From the NCBI RefSeq assembly GCF_004801295.1, contig NZ_SSOC01000007.1:149527-213526 (forward strand): DNA of 64,000 bases, in the 5' to 3' direction. The notes under the pieces are model-generated. The model was not told the DNA's origin. It saw only the letters and a program-made list of their open reading frames with translations, and did not search any database. Of this stretch, positions 60,413 to 64,000 are shown piece after piece; the first letter of the stretch is position 1; each line of letters starts with the position of its first letter. This stretch comes from Pseudothauera nasutitermitis (GTDB lineage: Bacteria; Pseudomonadota; Gammaproteobacteria; Burkholderiales; Rhodocyclaceae). The position numbers and the translations under genes were made by a program.

Positions 60413-60432
60413 ACCCCACCTCCCGACCTCCC

Positions 60433-62295
60433 ATGTCTTCCTATCCGCTTCTCGAACGTATCGGCAATCCCGCCGATCTGCGTGCGTTCGACCGCCGCGA
60501 GCTGCATCCGCTGGCCGACGAACTGCGTGCCTTTCTGATCGAATCGGTCTCGAAGACCGGCGGTCATCTGTCCTCCAACCTGGGCACGGTGGAGCTCACC
60601 ATCGCCCTGCACTATGTCTTCGACACCCCCGAAGACCGCATCGTGTGGGACGTGGGGCATCAGACATACGGGCACAAGGTGCTGACCGGCCGGCGCCAGG
60701 CCATGACCGGCCTGCGCCGCTGGGAAGGCATTTCCGGCTTTCCGCGACGCTGCGAGAGCGAGTACGACACCTTCGGCACCGCGCACTCCTCCACTTCCAT
60801 CTCCGCCGCGCTCGGCATGGCGGTAGCGGCCCGCGCGCGCGGCGAGGAGCGCCGTGCCATCGCGGTGATCGGCGACGGCGCGATGAGCGCCGGCATGGCC
60901 TTCGAGGCGCTCAACAACGCGGGCGACATTGCCGACGCCAACCTGCTGGTGATCCTCAACGACAACGAAATGTCGATCTCTCCGCCGGTCGGCGCCCTCA
61001 CCAAGATCCTGGCGCGCCTGATGTCCGGCTCCACCTTCCATGCCGCGCGCCGTGCCGGCGAAAAGGTGCTGGGCGTGGCCCCGCCCATGCTCGACTTCGC
61101 GCGCCGCGTGGAAGAGCACGTGAAGGGGCTGATCACGCCGGGAACGCTGTTCGAGGAATTCGGCTTCCGCTACTACGGCCCCATCGACGGGCACGACCTG
61201 GAGGCGCTGATCCCCACGCTGCAGAACCTGCGCCGTCTGAAGGGCCCGCAGTTCCTTCACGTGATCACCCGCAAGGGTCAGGGCTACAAGCTCGCCGAGG
61301 CCGACCCGGTGCTCTACCATGGCGTTTCCCAGTTCGACCACACCGCCGGCATCCAGAGCGGCAAGGGCGGCGAAAAGCCCACCTACACCCAGGTATTCGG
61401 CGACTGGCTGTGCGACATGGCGGCAGTCGATCCACAGATCGTCGGCATCACCCCGGCCATGCGCGAAGGCTCCGGCCTGGTGCGCTTCGCGCAGGAATTC
61501 CCGGAACGCTATTTCGACGTCGGCATCGCCGAACAGCACGCGCTGACCTTCGCCGCCGGGCTGGCCTGTGAAGGCTACAAGCCGGTCGTGGCGATCTACT
61601 CGACCTTCCTGCAGCGTGCCTACGATCAACTCATCCACGACATCGCCCTGCAGAACCTGCGGGTGGTGCTGGCCATCGACCGCGGCGGCCTGGTCGGCGC
61701 GGATGGGGCCACCCACCACGGCGCCTTCGACCTCTCGTTCCTGCTCTGTGTGCCGAACATGCTGATCATGACGCCGGCCAACGAGAACGAATGCCGTCAG
61801 ATGCTCTACACGGCGGTCTGCCACGACGGCCCCAGTGCCGTGCGCTATCCGCGCGGCGGCGGCCCGGGCGTCGCCGTCGAACCTGCCATGCAGGCGCTTC
61901 CCGTCGGCAGGGGCAAGATCCATCGGCACGGCAAGCGCATTGCCCTGCTCGCCTTCGGCAGCCTGGTACAGACCGCCGAGACGGTCGGCGAACGCCTCGA
62001 CGCCACCGTGGCCAACATGCGCTTCGTCAAGCCGCTCGATGAAGCCCTGGTCGCCGAACTGGCCGCCTCCCACGAGCTTCTCGTCACCCTGGAAGAGAAT
62101 GCCGTGATCGGCGGCGCGGGTTCTGAAGTCGCGCGTGTTGTGGACCAATTGCCGCAACGTCCGCGCATGCTGCGCTTGGGCCTGCCCGACCGTTTCATCG
62201 ATCACGGTGACCAGACGCAGCTGCTGCGCTCCGTGGGCCTGGATGTGGACGGCGTTCTCGCCGCCATTGAGGGCACCTATCCCGCCAATAGTTGA
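60433..62295 (+). CDS. dxs: 1-deoxy-D-xylulose-5-phosphate synthase
   Basis: A 620-residue thiamine-diphosphate enzyme, the first step of the MEP pathway from pyruvate and glyceraldehyde-3-phosphate. ThDP motif [32 protein letters not shown]; and [20 protein letters not shown] in the pyrimidine-binding domain. It starts 20 bases after ispA. Its pathway is completed by ispH, also in this window. Confidence 0.98.
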   Translation: MSSYPLLERIGNPADLRAFDRRELHPLADELRAFLIESVSKTGGHLSSNLGTVELTIALHYVFDTPEDRIVWDVGHQTYGHKVLTGRRQAMTGLRRWEGISGFPRRCESEYDTFGTAHSSTSISAALGMAVAARARGEERRAIAVIGDGAMSAGMAFEALNNAGDIADANLLVILNDNEMSISPPVGALTKILARLMSGSTFHAARRAGEKVLGVAPPMLDFARRVEEHVKGLITPGTLFEEFGFRYYGPIDGHDLEALIPTLQNLRRLKGPQFLHVITRKGQGYKLAEADPVLYHGVSQFDHTAGIQSGKGGEKPTYTQVFGDWLCDMAAVDPQIVGITPAMREGSGLVRFAQEFPERYFDVGIAEQHALTFAAGLACEGYKPVVAIYSTFLQRAYDQLIHDIALQNLRVVLAIDRGGLVGADGATHHGAFDLSFLLCVPNMLIMTPANENECRQMLYTAVCHDGPSAVRYPRGGGPGVAVEPAMQALPVGRGKIHRHGKRIALLAFGSLVQTAETVGERLDATVANMRFVKPLDEALVAELAASHELLVTLEENAVIGGAGSEVARVVDQLPQRPRMLRLGLPDRFIDHGDQTQLLRSVGLDVDGVLAAIEGTYPANS

Positions 62296-62369
62296 GCGTT
62301 TTTGTCGGGAATGTTAGAGTTTGCTCATCAACGCCTCCCGCGTTCCCCCCGTATCTCAGAGATCAGCCT

Positions 62370-63179
62370 ATGAAACCCGTAGAGGCGCACGCCATTCCCG
62401 ACGTCCAGAATAGCGCCGACAGCCGACAGATCGCCATCAACAAGGTCGGCATCAAGTCCATCCGCCACCCGGTTCGGGTGCGCGACAAGAATGGCGGCGT
62501 GCAGCACACCGTCGCCATGTTCAACATGTACGTGGGTCTGCCGCACAACTTCAAGGGCACCCACATGTCGCGCTTCGTCGAGATTCTCAACGGCAACGAA
62601 CGCGAGATCTCGGTCGAATCCTTCGAGCCGATGCTGCGCGAGATGGTCCAGCGCCTCGAGGCCGAAACCGGCCACGTCGAGATGACCTTCCCGTACTTCA
62701 TCAACAAGTCGGCGCCGGTGTCCGGCGTACAGAGCCTGATGGACTACGAGGTCACCTTCACCGGCGAAATCCACGAAGGCGGCGCCTACGAGTTCAAGAT
62801 GAAGGTGGTGGTCCCGGTGACCAGCCTGTGCCCGTGCTCGAAGAAGATCTCCGACTACGGCGCCCACAATCAGCGCTCCCACGTCACCGTCACGGCCGCC
62901 ACCAACGCCCACCTGTGGATCGAGGAACTGGTGCGCATGGTGGAGGATCAGGCGTCCTGCGAACTCTATGGCCTGCTCAAACGTCCCGACGAGAAGTTCG
63001 TCACCGAGCGTGCCTACGACAATCCCAAGTTCGTCGAGGACATGGTGCGCGACGTTGCCGGCCTGCTCAACAGCGAGGCACGCATCGACGCCTATGTGGT
63101 CGAGTCGGAGAACTTCGAATCGATCCACAATCACTCGGCGTACGCCCTGATCGAACGGGACAAGCGCAACGCGGCCTGA
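62370..63179 (+). CDS. folE2: GTP cyclohydrolase I type 2 (FolE2)
   Basis: A 269-residue enzyme producing dihydroneopterin triphosphate for folate (and queuosine precursors). [20 protein letters not shown] holds the catalytic Cys and metal-ligand His; [13 protein letters not shown] and [12 protein letters not shown] precede it. FolE2 works with various metals when zinc is scarce. Downstream of dxs with 74 bases between; may be read through from it. Confidence 0.97.
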   Translation: MKPVEAHAIPDVQNSADSRQIAINKVGIKSIRHPVRVRDKNGGVQHTVAMFNMYVGLPHNFKGTHMSRFVEILNGNEREISVESFEPMLREMVQRLEAETGHVEMTFPYFINKSAPVSGVQSLMDYEVTFTGEIHEGGAYEFKMKVVVPVTSLCPCSKKISDYGAHNQRSHVTVTAATNAHLWIEELVRMVEDQASCELYGLLKRPDEKFVTERAYDNPKFVEDMVRDVAGLLNSEARIDAYVVESENFESIHNHSAYALIERDKRNAA

Positions 63180-63200
63180 CATCCGCTGGCGGCACAAGAC

Positions 63201-63248
63201 AAACGGGGCGGACAACCGGCCAGCAGCCGGTTATCCGCCCCGTTTCAT
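63201..63248. terminator. bidirectional terminator between folE2 and the MaoC gene
   Basis: Twenty-base stem AAACGGGGCGGACAACCGGC / GCCGGTTATCCGCCCCGTTT, one mismatch, 5-base loop, between convergent genes. Confidence 0.88.
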
Positions 63249-63263
63249 TTCGGCTCTTCGAAA

Positions 63264-63716
63264 TCAGGCGCTACGCGCAGGCACCAGGATTTCCGCCTGG
63301 CCGTCCAGGACCACCTTGCCGGCCACGGTGCACACCGTCTCGAAGATCGCCCGACGCTTCTCGGCCACCAGTTCCTTGATGGTCACACGCGCCACCACCG
63401 TATCGCCGACCTTCACCGGCGCCTTGAAGCGCAGCGACTGCGACAGGTAGATGCAACCCGGGCCGGGCAGCTTGGTACCGAACACCGTCGAAATGAAGGC
63501 CGCCGACAGCATCCCGTGGGCGATCCGGCCGCCGAACATTGTCGACGCGGCAAACTCGCCATCCAGGTGCACCGGATTGGTGTCGCCGGACACCCCGGCA
63601 AACGCAAGAATGTCCGCCTCGCTGACCGTACGCCCGTAGGCCGCGCTCTGGCCGACCTGAAGGTCCTCGAAGTCGAGGCCATAGAATTCGCTGAAGTCTC
63701 GTTGCTCCGCACTCAT
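63264..63716 (-). CDS. MaoC-family (R)-enoyl-CoA hydratase-like protein
   Basis: A 150-residue hot-dog-fold protein. The active-site signature DTNPVHLDGEFA with RIAHGMLSAAF is complete (Asp and His), as in PhaJ, which makes (R)-3-hydroxyacyl-CoA for polyhydroxyalkanoate. Start MSAEQRDF (63716) follows GGGGAAG; a TTG five codons earlier is a weaker option. Single gene. Fatty-acid link only. Confidence 0.93.
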   Translation of the reverse strand: MSAEQRDFSEFYGLDFEDLQVGQSAAYGRTVSEADILAFAGVSGDTNPVHLDGEFAASTMFGGRIAHGMLSAAFISTVFGTKLPGPGCIYLSQSLRFKAPVKVGDTVVARVTIKELVAEKRRAIFETVCTVAGKVVLDGQAEILVPARSA

Positions 63717-63874
63717 CGTTTGCTTCCCCAATTCTCATCAACACAAGACCTTGCCGCAGCACGGCAAGGGGCATGACCAGCATACCCGATGAATGCGAGC
63801 TTGTCGTGACAATGGCAAGGCACGCCACAGCGGAAACTATTGGGAATAGTTAAATCATCCGCCGTAGACGAACG

Positions 63875-63910
63875 AAGCCCGCTTGCTGTTTGTGCTGAGC
63901 AAGCGGGCTT
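63875..63910 (-). terminator. hairpin downstream of the rRNA operon
   Basis: Thirteen-base perfect stem AAGCCCGCTTGCT / AGCAAGCGGGCTT with a 10-base loop, 12 bases beyond the 5S 3' end. A weak U-run follows; probable end of the rRNA transcript. Confidence 0.75.
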
Positions 63911-63922
63911 GGTATGTGGTTA

Positions 63923-64000
63923 GTCTGACGATGACCTACTTTCGCGAGGGGAGCCTCACTATCATCGGCGCGTTCTCGTTTCACGGTCCTGTTCGGGATG
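63923..64000 (-). rRNA. rrf: 5S ribosomal RNA, 3' part (rest outside window)
   Basis: On the minus strand the text CATCCCGAACAGGACCGTGA leads to GATGATAGTGAGG and ends GTAGGTCATCGTCAGACT, the 3' half of a betaproteobacterial 5S rRNA. About 78 bases are visible. The rest of the rRNA operon should lie to the right, reading leftwards towards this point. Confidence 0.93.

Noticed and set aside
60304..62205. A 633-codon open frame antisense to dxs
   Set aside because: Shadow of dxs; composition is typical of reversed GC-rich coding sequence.

Overview
The window is a stretch of GC-rich chromosome from a betaproteobacterium, most likely of the Rhodocyclales (Azoarcus/Thauera-like). The indications are class II fructose-bisphosphate aldolase, monomeric NADP-isocitrate dehydrogenase, isocitrate lyase, a sodium:solute symporter paired with DUF4212 subunits, a CidA/LrgB pair, and the order ribF-ileS-lspA-fkpB-ispH. 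The genus is an inference from gene content; no 16S sequence is present. Almost all of the window is core housekeeping sequence. I see no prophage, integron, CRISPR array, transposase or tRNA.

Layout. 1-3.1 kb: end of pyk, a CsgG-like lipoprotein with a peptidoglycan-binding tail, and fba. 3.2-9.5 kb: two small conserved genes, a membrane diguanylate cyclase with a c-haem motif, an OmpA-type lipoprotein, and an amino-acid permease coupled to an exported-looking methyltransferase. 9.6-16.2 kb: DUF3422, a CidA/LrgB pair, a BT1/MFS-like transporter, an EF-G-like GTPase and a DUF4212 protein. 16.2-21.7 kb: an acetate/solute symporter operon, a universal stress protein, a small gene behind a near-consensus sigma-54 promoter, and a short-chain dehydrogenase. 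21.9-29.5 kb: a lipase-like hydrolase, icd, cytochrome c4, NUDIX, dut, coaBC and radC. 29.5-38.6 kb: rpmB-rpmG, a cold-shock gene with a long leader, clpS-clpA, rraA, aceA, a Spy-like protein and a two-component system. 38.6-46.6 kb: glpD-glpK, an EamA transporter, an orphan rnfE-like gene, an EIIA-Ntr-like gene, a SpoIIAA-like protein, a sulfurtransferase and murI. 46.6-55.3 kb: queG, tsaE-amiC and ribF-ileS-lspA-fkpB-ispH. 55.4-64 kb: a frameshifted iron-siderophore receptor behind a Fur box, a Rieske oxygenase, xseB-ispA-dxs, folE2, a MaoC hydratase and the 3' end of a 5S rRNA whose operon continues beyond the right edge.

Functional links. fba and pyk are glycolytic. icd and aceA form the TCA/glyoxylate branch point, and the symporter may feed it with acetate or another short acid. 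glpK-glpD take glycerol into triose phosphate. ispA, dxs and ispH supply isoprenoids. lspA processes the several lipoproteins encoded in the window.

The points most worth a second look are: a 143-bp imperfect palindromic repeat between fkpB and ispH; a one-base frameshift in the TonB receptor; the sigma-54 promoter at 20365-20380; a diguanylate cyclase that combines a periplasmic haem motif with a cysteine-rich cytoplasmic sensor; an EF-G-like protein lacking the catalytic histidine; and an AT-rich island inside tsaE.
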